Part shown: piece after piece, positions 1 through 7,460 of the stretch
How the letters are laid out: the number at the start of each line of letters is the position of its first letter
Position numbering within the stretch: position 1 is the stretch's first letter
Source of the DNA: DASWIG01 sp965371445
GTDB lineage: Bacteria; Acidobacteriota; Thermoanaerobaculia; Multivoradales; J023
Assembly: GCA_965371445.1 (NCBI GenBank)
Contig: CBDUYN010000029.1
Location: 6,001-70,000, forward strand
DNA: 64,000 bases
Direction of reading: 5' to 3'
The notes under the pieces: generated by a model
The model's database searches: none
Seen by the model: the letters and a program-made list of their open reading frames with translations, nothing else
Told to the model about the DNA's origin: nothing
Position numbers and translations under genes: made by a program

Positions 1-2824
1 CCTCGACGGAGTCGGCGCGGCGCTTTTTATAAACGTCGCGGCGCAAGCGTCGGAAGGCGCGCTCCTGCTCACCGCGGGCAAGCTCCAGGCGAGCCTCCAG
101 AAGCGCCGACTCGGCGGCGATCCACCCCTTCTCGGTGCGGTCGAGGCCGGCGGTGGCCGCGGCGAGGTGCTCCGCGGCTTTCTCCGCGTCGCCACCGTCC
201 AGGGCGAGGCGGGCAAGCTCCAGGTGGACGCGGGCGTCGGTGACCCGGTCGGCCAGATCGCGGATCTGCTCGAACCCCTCGTCGCTGCCGGGAGCGAGAG
301 GCGTCGAGGCCGCGAGGGCGGCACGAAAGCTCTCTTCGGCCGCGTCGTCGTCGTCCGCTGTGGCAAGCTCCAGGCCCTGGTGAAAAAGCACCCGTTTGGG
401 CTCCAGGAGCTCGTCGTAGAAGCGTCCGAAGACCTCCTGGCGCGAGTCGAGCCACAGCTCCCGCGGCCGCGACTCGGTCTCGAAGACGAGCTCGCTCGTC
501 GGCCCCGCGATCTCCATCCGGCCCTGCACCCCCAGGACGGACTCCACGAAGGCGAGCTGAAACGGGACGAGGAGCTTGACGGACTTGACGTCGCCGTTCT
601 CGGCGCGGCGGCGCAGCACGTCGAATCCTTGCCCCCGCGCCGCCACCTCCCAGCGAAACCGCAGCGGCGGCTTTTGCCGCGCCACGATACGAACCCGCCA
701 GCGGCCCTCGCTCGTCAAGGTGAAGTCGTAGGTGTAGTAGACCTCCGGCAGGCCTGTCGCGTAGACGAAGCTCTCGGCGAAGTCTGAGAGGTCGATCGAG
801 GCGAGCTCCTCGATCTGCCGGAGAAATCCTTCGGTCGAAAGCACCCGGCCGGAGCTTCGATCGACGACGCCACGTAAGACCTCGAGAAAGCGTTCCTCGC
901 CGAGCAGGCCCCCCAACATGGCGAGGACCACCGCTCCCTTGCGGTAGACGATCGAGGAATAGGCGTCGCCGGAGCGACTGGAGCTCAGTCGCTGCCCCAG
1001 GACGAGCGGACCGACGCTCTCTACGGTGCGGCCGTCCGAGGTCAGGGCGGTGAGCTCCTGCTGCCAGCCGGTGGTGGGTCCTACGACCGAGAGATCGCCG
1101 AGGCGGCGGCGCGTCCAGAGCGCCGAGGCGTAGTTGGCCATCGCTTCGCTGATCCACTGGTCGCGGTAGCCGCGCCAGCCCACCTGGTGCCCCCACCACT
1201 GATGCGCCACCTCGTGGGCGACCACGGCGCGTCGATCCATATCCGTGTAGCCGAGGAGCGATCCGAGAAGCCCCCAGTCGACCATCATCGTGTTCGAGAG
1301 GGTCACAAACCCCAACATGGCCTGCGAGTAGTCGCGCGGCACGGTGACGACGACGATCTCGTCGAGGGGATAGCGGCCGAAAAGCTCCTCGTAGAACCGG
1401 AGCGACTCCACCACGGCGTTGGTGATCTCGTGGAGCGTGTCGCCCTGGAGGCGAACGAGGCCCGGGTCGAAAGCCGCGGTAACCCGGATGTGTCCGGCCC
1501 GGCCCTGGCGGATCTTGAAGCGTCCGACCTCGAAGCTGAAGCCGATCGACGCCACGTCGAGCCGGCGCCGTTCCCAGGCGAAGCCCCTCTCCTGCCCCTG
1601 CTCGACGCGGCGGCCGCTTGCCACCAGGCCGAGTTTTTTGGGCCAACGCAAGACGACGTCGTAGGTGGCGCGGTCGATCGATCCGGCGTGGGGATACCAG
1701 GCCAGGCCGTCGCGCAGCGCCCAGCTTTTCTCCGCGCCCTGGTCAAAAAACTGACCGGCGTAGCGCACCTCGACCACGACGACCTCTTCGATGACCGCCG
1801 GCCGGGGCAAAACGACATGGAGCTCGCTTCCCTGGCGGAAGTGCTCCAGGGCCACGCCTCCGGCGGTGACCTCCTCGACGACGAGGTCGCGGTGCAGGGC
1901 GAGCCGCGCCACTCGGTGTCCGCCGGTCGTGGAGCGTAGCTCCAGGGCGGCTCGGCCCTCCAGCATCCCGGAGCGCGGCTCGACTTGCACCTCAAGCCGG
2001 TAATGGCGCGGCTCAAAAGCGGGGAGCCCCGGCGCCGGACGGCCGTCCAGGCGGCGGCTCGCCGACATCCAGGTGTCCCAGCTGCCCAGGTCCTGGAGCT
2101 CGACGCCGATCAGGCGTCCTCGCTGCTGTTGCCGGTCGATGAGGCGCGAAATCCGGCGTTTCTTGCGCGTCGTGACCTCCAGGGGGACGAACTGGCCCAG
2201 GGAGAGCTGCTCCTCGGCGGCGGGGTCGACCAGCAGGTAGAAGTCGCCCAGCTGATCGCCGCGAAAGCCGGCGGCAAAGAATTCCTCCAAGCGGGGCTCG
2301 CCCAGGGCGTCGGCCAGGAGCCCCCCGTCGATCCCCATGAGCCGCCGCTCCGGCCCCTCGCGCCAGGCGGCGAAGCGCTCCGCGGCGCGGCGGGCGGCCG
2401 ACGGATCGCCTTGAGCGGCCGCGGGCCGGTCGAGGAGCGAGTGGGCCGCGTCGTCACGGGCGACGACGAGCACCGCCTCGGTGAAGCGCTCCGCGAGGCG
2501 TGGCGCACCGGTGAAGAGCTCGAGCTGACCGGCCTCGATCGCGTCCGGGGGCTCCAGGGTCACCGTCCCGTGGCCGACGAAGACCATCTCCACCGTCCGG
2601 CCGTCGCCCGCCGTGGCGGGATAGAGGAGGCCGTCGTGGAGGTCGAGGACGGCCGAGCCCGTGTCGAGGCGTACGTTCTTGAGCGCCCGGGGCCTTCCTG
2701 TTTGAAGCGTCGCTTCGCCGAGGCTCTTGATGACCTCGCGCGGCGACGGACCGCCGTCGTCCGCGGCGAGGACCGGTGCTGCGATCAGGGCTGCGGCTAG
2801 GAAGATGGCTCTGGGGAAGGGCAC
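1..2824 (-). CDS. Secreted M1-family zinc metallopeptidase (3' end cut off by the window)
   Basis: Read on the minus strand from a GTG start, this frame stays open for 941 codons and runs off the left edge, so the C-terminus is missing. The N-terminus has a signal-peptide-like stretch (basic, then FLAAALIAAPVLAA). The gluzincin signature HEVAHQWWGH lies at about residues 537-546, and the third zinc ligand is the Glu of WISEAMANY 19 residues after the second His, as in M1 aminopeptidases. The roughly 400 residues before the catalytic domain would be the beta-rich M1 N-domain. The visible C-terminal part contains Ala/Glu-rich helical repeats resembling TPRs. Expected role is extracytoplasmic peptide degradation. 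M1 membership is firm; substrate and exact start are not. A run of other frames is open on both strands here, but only this one carries the motifs. Confidence 0.88.
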   Translation of the reverse strand, partial: MPFPRAIFLAAALIAAPVLAADDGGPSPREVIKSLGEATLQTGRPRALKNVRLDTGSAVLDLHDGLLYPATAGDGRTVEMVFVGHGTVTLEPPDAIEAGQLELFTGAPRLAERFTEAVLVVARDDAAHSLLDRPAAAQGDPSAARRAAERFAAWREGPERRLMGIDGGLLADALGEPRLEEFFAAGFRGDQLGDFYLLVDPAAEEQLSLGQFVPLEVTTRKKRRISRLIDRQQQRGRLIGVELQDLGSWDTWMSASRRLDGRPAPGLPAFEPRHYRLEVQVEPRSGMLEGRAALELRSTTGGHRVARLALHRDLVVEEVTAGGVALEHFRQGSELHVVLPRPAVIEEVVVVEVRYAGQFFDQGAEKSWALRDGLAWYPHAGSIDRATYDVVLRWPKKLGLVASGRRVEQGQERGFAWERRRLDVASIGFSFEVGRFKIRQGRAGHIRVTAAFDPGLVRLQGDTLHEITNAVVESLRFYEELFGRYPLDEIVVVTVPRDYSQAMLGFVTLSNTMMVDWGLLGSLLGYTDMDRRAVVAHEVAHQWWGHQVGWRGYRDQWISEAMANYASALWTRRRLGDLSVVGPTTGWQQELTALTSDGRTVESVGPLVLGQRLSSSRSGDAYSSIVYRKGAVVLAMLGGLLGEERFLEVLRGVVDRSSGRVLSTEGFLRQIEELASIDLSDFAESFVYATGLPEVYYTYDFTLTSEGRWRVRIVARQKPPLRFRWEVAARGQGFDVLRRRAENGDVKSVKLLVPFQLAFVESVLGVQGRMEIAGPTSELVFETESRPRELWLDSRQEVFGRFYDELLEPKRVLFHQGLELATADDDDAAEESFRAALAASTPLAPGSDEGFEQIRDLADRVTDARVHLELARLALDGGDAEKAAEHLAAATAGLDRTEKGWIAAESALLEARLELARGEQERAFRRLRRDVYKKRRADSVE

Positions 2825-2890
2825 GGCGGAATGATACACGCCTCCACACGAGCGAGGGCGTCCCGCCCGCTCTTCGTCCCGCACGGAACC

Positions 2891-2993
2891 CCAGGATGCG
2901 CCGTTGGCTTATCCTGGGCTGTGGGGTTTCAGAGGGCCGACCGATTCATGCTCCGAAACCCCATAGCCCCGGATAAGCCTTCGGCGCATCCGG
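2891..2993. repeat. REP-like imperfect palindrome
   Basis: Two arms of about 43 nt (2891-2934 and 2951-2993) are inverted copies with roughly 38 matching positions and a 16-nt loop. The arm contains GGATGCGCC and GGCTTATCC, which resembles the GCC-flanked REP/BIME palindromes of enterobacteria. It sits between two leftward genes, 88 nt beyond the stop of the phosphorylase side and 67 nt upstream of the peptidase start. It could be a mobile REP element or a transcript-end hairpin; there is no T-tract. Confidence 0.7.
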
Positions 2994-3081
2994 GGATCCG
3001 GAGCCGAGACGTGGGAGAGCCGGCAAACGCGGGCTCTTCGAAACCGTCTCCCTACGACTTCAGGAGCTCGCGCACCTGCCG

Positions 3082-5262
3082 TCAGTCGAGCTCGCTGGTG
3101 AGCGCCTGCTGCCGCTCGGCCGCCGGCATGTAGGCCTCCTCGACGTAGTCGTGCACCATGCGGTTGGAGGAGAACTGCGGCGTCAGGGTGGCCAGGGCCT
3201 CTTTCATCATCTGAATCCAGCCCCGCGGCAGGTCGTCCTCGTCGCGCTCGAAGAAAAGTGGCACGATCCTCGACTCCAGGGTCTCGTAGAGCGAAGTGAC
3301 GTCGACGTGGTCCTGGTGCCCCTCGTCTCCGGCGACCTCCTCGGAGCCGATCACCCAGCCGTTCTTGCCGTTGTAGCCCTCGGGCCACCAGCCGTCGAGG
3401 ATCGAGAAGTTCAAGACACCGTTGGCGGCTGCCTTCTGGCCGCTCGTGCCGCTCGCTTCCAGCGGCCGGCGCGGGGTGTTCAACCAGACGTCGACCCCCT
3501 GGACGAGCATGCGCCCCATGCGGGTGTCGTAGTCCTCCAGGAAAAAGACGCGGCCGATGAAGGACTCGCTGCGCGACAGCTCGAAGATGTGCTGGATGAT
3601 CTGCTGCCCCGGACGGTCGGCGGGATGGGCTTTGCCGGCAAAGACGATCTGCATCGGCCGCTCTTCGTTCGAGGTGAGGGCGAACAGGCGCTGGAGCTCG
3701 GAGAAGATCAGCTTGGCCCGCTTGTAGGTCGCGAAGCGCCGCGCGAAGCCCACGGTCAAGGCGTTCGGATCGAAGTAGCCGGCGACCGCCCGAAGCTCGT
3801 CGGGAGCGCTGCCGTGCCGGGCCAGCTGCTCGCGCAGGACGTTGCGCAGGAACCGTCCGAGGCGGACTTTCTGCTGGCGGTGGGCCGCCCAGAGCTCGGC
3901 GTCGGGGATGTCGAAGACCGAGCTCCAGGCGCCGGGGCTCAGGAGCTTGTCCTGCCAGTGGGTGCCCATGTACTTGTACAGGAGGTCCTCGATCTCGAGG
4001 CCGATCCAGCTCGTGGTGTGCACACCGTTGGTGATGGCGTGGATCGGCTGCTCCTCGTCGCCTGGGAAGAGGTGGCGCCACATGTCGCTCGCCACCTTGG
4101 CGTTCAGGCGGCTGACGCCGTTGGCCCAGCTCGTCGTGTTGATGGCGAGCGCCGTCAGGTTGAACGAGCCGTCGCCCTCGTGGGCCTGGCCGAGCTTCAG
4201 GAGCTCCTCCATCGGAAAGCCCATCTCGTCGCAGTGGGCGCTCAGGTATTTCTCGATCAGGGCACGGTCGAACTGCTCGTTGCCCGCCGGCACCGGCGTA
4301 TGGGTGGTAAAAACCGAATTGCGGCGCAAGAGCTCCCGTGCCCCGACGGGCTCGATCTCGTGCTCGACCACGAGTCGGCGCATCCGTTCGACCTGGAGCA
4401 AGGAGCTGTGCCCCTCGTTCAGGTGCCAGACCCGGGGCTCGATCCCCAGGGCGCCGAGCGCACGCACGCCGCCGACACCGAGCAGGTACTCCTGGACCAG
4501 GCGCATCTCCCGCCCGCGGACGTAGAGCTGGTAGGTGATCGGCCGGTCGGCCGGGTCGTTCTCGGGCAGGTCGGTGTCGAGCAGGATCAGCGGCACGCGT
4601 CCGACCTGGGCGAGCCAGAGCTTGGCATGGACGTCACGGCCGGGCATCGGGACCGAGACGACGACCTCGCGGCCGGTCACCGTGGCAATCGGGCGCAGCG
4701 GCAACCGCGTGAAGTCGTAGTCAGGATAGATGTGCTGCTGGACGCCGTCCGCGTCGATCGTCTGCTTGAAATACCCGCGGCGGTAAAGAAGCCCCACCGC
4801 GACCAGAGGCACCCCCAGGTCACTGGCGCTCTTGCAGTGGTCTCCGGAAAGCACCCCGAGGCCGCCCGAGTAGATGGCGAGCGAGGGGTGGAGCCCGTAT
4901 TCCATCGAGAAGTAGGCGATCGGACCGCCGCGGTAGCCCGCGTGGGTGCGGACGAACCACGAGTCTTCCCGGTGGTGCATGTAGGTCTCGAGCTGACCGG
5001 TCACCCGGTGATAGCGGGCCAGGAAGCTTTCCTCCGCCAGCAAGGGGTACCAGTGGCGTGGGTCGACGTTGATCAAGAGCTCCACCGGGTTGCGGTAGTG
5101 GGCCCACTTGACCGGATCGATGGTGGCGAAAAGTGCCCGGGCCGGCGACCTCCAGGTCCACCACAGGTTGTAGGCCAGCTCGTAAAGCTTCTCGAACTCG
5201 CGGGGCAGCTCGATGTCGGTGACGTGAAGGGTCGGGATCCTCAGCTCGCTGGAAGGGTCCAT
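3082..5262 (-). CDS. glgP: Alpha-glucan phosphorylase (GT35)
   Basis: The 726-aa product is a glycogen/maltodextrin phosphorylase of the bacterial-archaeal branch that carries an N-terminal DUF3417-like region (LYELAYNLWWTW, residues 27-38). It would release glucose-1-phosphate from alpha-1,4-glucans in the cytoplasm. The PLP site is visible as EASGTSGQKAAANG, with the presumed Schiff-base Lys at residue 610, followed by LDGWWPEG. The HLNEGHSS and ITNGVHTTSW segments are also typical of this branch. The ATG at 5262 is preceded by a GCGAGG-like ribosome site. Length is somewhat below the roughly 800-850 aa common in this branch, with the shortfall at the C-terminus. No glycogen synthase or branching enzyme lies nearby. 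Confidence 0.93.
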   Translation of the reverse strand: MDPSSELRIPTLHVTDIELPREFEKLYELAYNLWWTWRSPARALFATIDPVKWAHYRNPVELLINVDPRHWYPLLAEESFLARYHRVTGQLETYMHHREDSWFVRTHAGYRGGPIAYFSMEYGLHPSLAIYSGGLGVLSGDHCKSASDLGVPLVAVGLLYRRGYFKQTIDADGVQQHIYPDYDFTRLPLRPIATVTGREVVVSVPMPGRDVHAKLWLAQVGRVPLILLDTDLPENDPADRPITYQLYVRGREMRLVQEYLLGVGGVRALGALGIEPRVWHLNEGHSSLLQVERMRRLVVEHEIEPVGARELLRRNSVFTTHTPVPAGNEQFDRALIEKYLSAHCDEMGFPMEELLKLGQAHEGDGSFNLTALAINTTSWANGVSRLNAKVASDMWRHLFPGDEEQPIHAITNGVHTTSWIGLEIEDLLYKYMGTHWQDKLLSPGAWSSVFDIPDAELWAAHRQQKVRLGRFLRNVLREQLARHGSAPDELRAVAGYFDPNALTVGFARRFATYKRAKLIFSELQRLFALTSNEERPMQIVFAGKAHPADRPGQQIIQHIFELSRSESFIGRVFFLEDYDTRMGRMLVQGVDVWLNTPRRPLEASGTSGQKAAANGVLNFSILDGWWPEGYNGKNGWVIGSEEVAGDEGHQDHVDVTSLYETLESRIVPLFFERDEDDLPRGWIQMMKEALATLTPQFSSNRMVHDYVEEAYMPAAERQQALTSELD

Positions 5263-5486
5263 GGGGGGCCTCGCTCAATCGTCAGGACGCAGCAGCGTCT
5301 CTCGGTGTGGCTCGTCTCGCGGGACCGGCTTCGGCTGGCCGGCGAAGCCACGGTTTCTACCACATCCGAGCCCGGAACGCGCCCCTCGGCCCTCGTGATC
5401 GGGGGTTCCCTTGGCGGAGGCAACTTGTATAAGCTCGCCTCATATCGACGATGCAAGCGCCCAGATACCGTCCGCGGCGAGGCAGC

Positions 5487-6350
5487 ATGACGCATACCTT
5501 CAGCATTCCCAGAAGCCTCGAGGACCGCTACGAGACTCTCGAGAGGGTGAGCGTTTGGGGCCGGGGAGCGACCTTCCGGGTGCGCCACCGGGAGCAGGGC
5601 GAGATCCGCTTGGCCAAGGTGCTCGACGTGTACGACCCCGACGACGAGAACCTCTCTCTGCGATTCCGCCGCGAGGCGCGGCTCGCCCTACGCCTGCGTC
5701 ATCCGAACATCGTTCGCTTCTACGACTTCGCGATGGGCGAGACGAACGCCTGCTTCGTCGTGGAGCTGGTGAAGGGCCGCACGCTCCGCGACCTCCTGAC
5801 CAGCGACGGGCCGCCACCCCTCGGGCGGACGATGGAGATTGCCGTCCAGGCCCTGCGGGCGCTCGGCTACATCCACGAGCGCGGGTACTGCCACCGCGGC
5901 ATCTCGCCGGAAAGCCTCATGGTGGTCGTAGGTGACGATGCAAGCGTCCTGGTCAAGCTGATCGACCTGGGGCTTGCCAAGCGTTTCGGCGGCGGGGAGG
6001 ATCTGACCTCGGCGGAGACCTTCCTCGGGAAGGCACGCTATTCGGCGCCCGAGCAGTTCGCCGACGAGGAGCCGAGCCTCGACCCGCGCATCGACGTCTA
6101 CTCCTTTGGCGTCGTCCTCTACGAGCTGCTGACGGGAGAGCACCCGAGCCGCGGCCACACCTTCCGGGACTACTTCGAAGGTCACACGCTCCACGGCCCC
6201 CGCGACTTCGCGGAGACCGACCCCGAGGGAGCCATTCCCGAGGCCGTGCGCGACGCGGTGCGCAGAAGCCTCGCCAGGAACCCGGAGGAGAGGATCTCGA
6301 CGGCCGCCGAGCTCGCCGAGCTGCTGGAGCCTTTCCGTCCGACGCCCTAA
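5487..6350 (+). CDS. Serine/threonine-kinase-fold protein, probable pseudokinase
   Basis: A 287-aa protein with a complete bacterial Hanks-kinase fold and no extra domain. The glycine loop (GRGATF, 26-30), ATP Lys44 in LAKVLD, helix-C Glu63, and a DLG motif (Asp160) are present, as is the APE equivalent SAPEQF. The catalytic loop is abnormal: HRDxKxxN reads H136-R-G-I-S-P-E-S143, so the catalytic Asp is Gly and the metal-binding Asn is Ser. ATP binding may persist while phosphotransfer is unlikely. I chose the ATG at 5487 (upstream GGCGAGG) over the in-frame ATG at 5451, because kinase domains of this type start shortly before the ERYETL-like segment. No membrane segment is present. A regulatory or scaffold role is inference. 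Confidence 0.82.
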   Translation: MTHTFSIPRSLEDRYETLERVSVWGRGATFRVRHREQGEIRLAKVLDVYDPDDENLSLRFRREARLALRLRHPNIVRFYDFAMGETNACFVVELVKGRTLRDLLTSDGPPPLGRTMEIAVQALRALGYIHERGYCHRGISPESLMVVVGDDASVLVKLIDLGLAKRFGGGEDLTSAETFLGKARYSAPEQFADEEPSLDPRIDVYSFGVVLYELLTGEHPSRGHTFRDYFEGHTLHGPRDFAETDPEGAIPEAVRDAVRRSLARNPEERISTAAELAELLEPFRPTP

Positions 6351-6411
6351 GACGCGCCAACACGTAGGATCGACCGGAGCTTCCCGATAGGATCGGCTGC
6401 GAGACGGCGAG

Positions 6412-6501
6412 GTGTTGAAGTGGGTCCTGATCGTCTTGGGCGTGCTGTTGGTGCTCTTTGGCTTCGCCGGGACTTTCAACTCGACGCCACCGGTTTGGTA
6501 G
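6412..6501 (+). CDS. Possible 29-residue single-span membrane peptide
   Basis: A short frame starts GTG (6412) or TTG (6415) and ends TAG at 6499-6501. Its translation begins with one Lys-Trp pair and then a 16-18 residue purely hydrophobic stretch (VLIVLGVLLVLFGFAGTF), ending in a short polar tail. That pattern fits a tiny inner-membrane protein. GGCGAGG lies just upstream, though the spacing is short for the GTG. Its 3' end overlaps the convergent hepT stop by 26 nt. No family is recognised with certainty and there is no homology support, so this is tentative. Confidence 0.35.
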   Translation: MLKWVLIVLGVLLVLFGFAGTFNSTPPVW

Positions 6502-6949
6502 GCTCCGCAGAATCCTCTTCCCCAAAAGAGCGTTCCCGTACCCAGGCGCCCACTTCTTCGGCGAATCGTTCCAGCTCCGCCAGCCCCGCGGTGGCGGCGA
6601 GATGGACCCTGGCGGGATCGACTCCGGAGTACATGTGCGTCAGGATGTTACGCAACCTGGCGGCGGGCCGGACGCCGGCGAGGGTCTTCGCGGAGATCAC
6701 CTGGTGCTCGTGGAGCCGCACGAACGACTCAGCCAACGTGGCCGCGGCCGGCCAGCCTTCGTCGGCGATCACGTGGCTGGCGACGTCGAGAGCGGCCTGG
6801 ATGGCCAGGATCAGGTTGAAGCTTACCAACTCGAGGGCGTCGCGATCCGTGGCCAAGGCCTCGGCATCGGCGGGGCAGCGCAGACGGGCGCGTTCCAACC
6901 GGTCGGCGATCTCCGCCAGCTTGACGGCTACGACGTCGGCGTCAACCAT
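6476..6949 (-). CDS. hepT: HepT-like ribonuclease toxin (DUF86)
   Basis: A 157-aa all-helical protein of the HepT/DUF86 family. The signature RNILTHMY gives the RX4HXY motif: the Arg and His form the RNase site, and the Tyr is the position AMPylated by the partner nucleotidyltransferase in studied HepT/MntA pairs. The ATG at 6949 overlaps the last 8 nt of the upstream mntA gene, so the two are translationally coupled, with the antitoxin made first. A longer in-frame start exists at 7084, but the added residues are Arg/Ser-rich and lie entirely inside mntA, so it was not used. The C-terminal tail is acidic. Function is inferred from the family and the gene order. Confidence 0.88.
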   Translation of the reverse strand: MVDADVVAVKLAEIADRLERARLRCPADAEALATDRDALELVSFNLILAIQAALDVASHVIADEGWPAAATLAESFVRLHEHQVISAKTLAGVRPAARLRNILTHMYSGVDPARVHLAATAGLAELERFAEEVGAWVRERSFGEEDSAEPTKPVASS

Positions 6950-7352
6950 GGCCTTCCGCCAGCCTGCGCAAGAAGCCGTCACGCATGCGCTCGAACCAGG
7001 GCCGGTCGAGCTCGACCCGGGCGATCGCCTGCGACCGCCAACTTCCAAGAGCGCCCTTCTGCCCCTGGTGGACGAGAAGACCATCGCGCAAGACGGACTT
7101 GAGGAGCGGGTAGCCCGCCTCTCGCAGGTCGACGACGTCGACCTCCAGCCCCACCGCCTGGCTCAGATCCGCCGCCAGCGTCCAGAGGTCGACCCCGGGT
7201 GCCTCGACGGCGACGTCGACGTCGGAGCTCGGACGCGCACAGCCGCGAGCGCGGGAGCCGAAGAGCATCGCCAGTCGGACGTCCTTACGATGCTCCAGGG
7301 CTCGACGGAGCGCTTCGATCAAAGCGGCCTGGGCTTCTCGTTCGCGGGCCAT
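6942..7352 (-). CDS. mntA: MntA-type nucleotidyltransferase antitoxin
   Basis: A 136-aa minimal nucleotidyltransferase. The motif GSRARGCARPSSDVDV shows the GS dipeptide (32-33) and paired Asp44/Asp46 that bind metal in the pol-beta superfamily. In characterised pairs MntA neutralises HepT by transferring AMP groups to the Tyr of RX4HXY, a residue kept in the neighbouring hepT product. It is the first gene of the two-gene leftward operon. The ATG at 7352 leaves 108 nt to the divergent TPR gene starting at 7461. No frameshift or missing catalytic residue is visible, so the module looks intact. Confidence 0.88.
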   Translation of the reverse strand: MAREREAQAALIEALRRALEHRKDVRLAMLFGSRARGCARPSSDVDVAVEAPGVDLWTLAADLSQAVGLEVDVVDLREAGYPLLKSVLRDGLLVHQGQKGALGSWRSQAIARVELDRPWFERMRDGFLRRLAEGHG

Positions 7353-7460
7353 GGAAGCAATCTAGCACAGCGGGCGGAGGACCCGACGCTTGGCCATGCC
7401 CCCTCCGCCCGGTATGATGCGCCCGAGAGGAGCGAGGATCCCGTTCCTCCCGGGAAATCT

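Noticed and set aside
1187..2800. Several plus-strand frames opposite the M1 peptidase
   Set aside because: Compositional shadows; the minus strand carries the complete HExxH...E signature in one continuous frame.
3151..5490. Long plus-strand frame opposite the glucan phosphorylase
   Set aside because: Antisense shadow of a gene with strong family motifs; no start signal or recognisable domain.
6420..7460. Extending the zinc-ribbon TPR protein upstream to 6420
   Set aside because: The frame is open, but the added 347 residues are antisense to the intact hepT/mntA genes and lack features; the zinc ribbon begins naturally at 7461.
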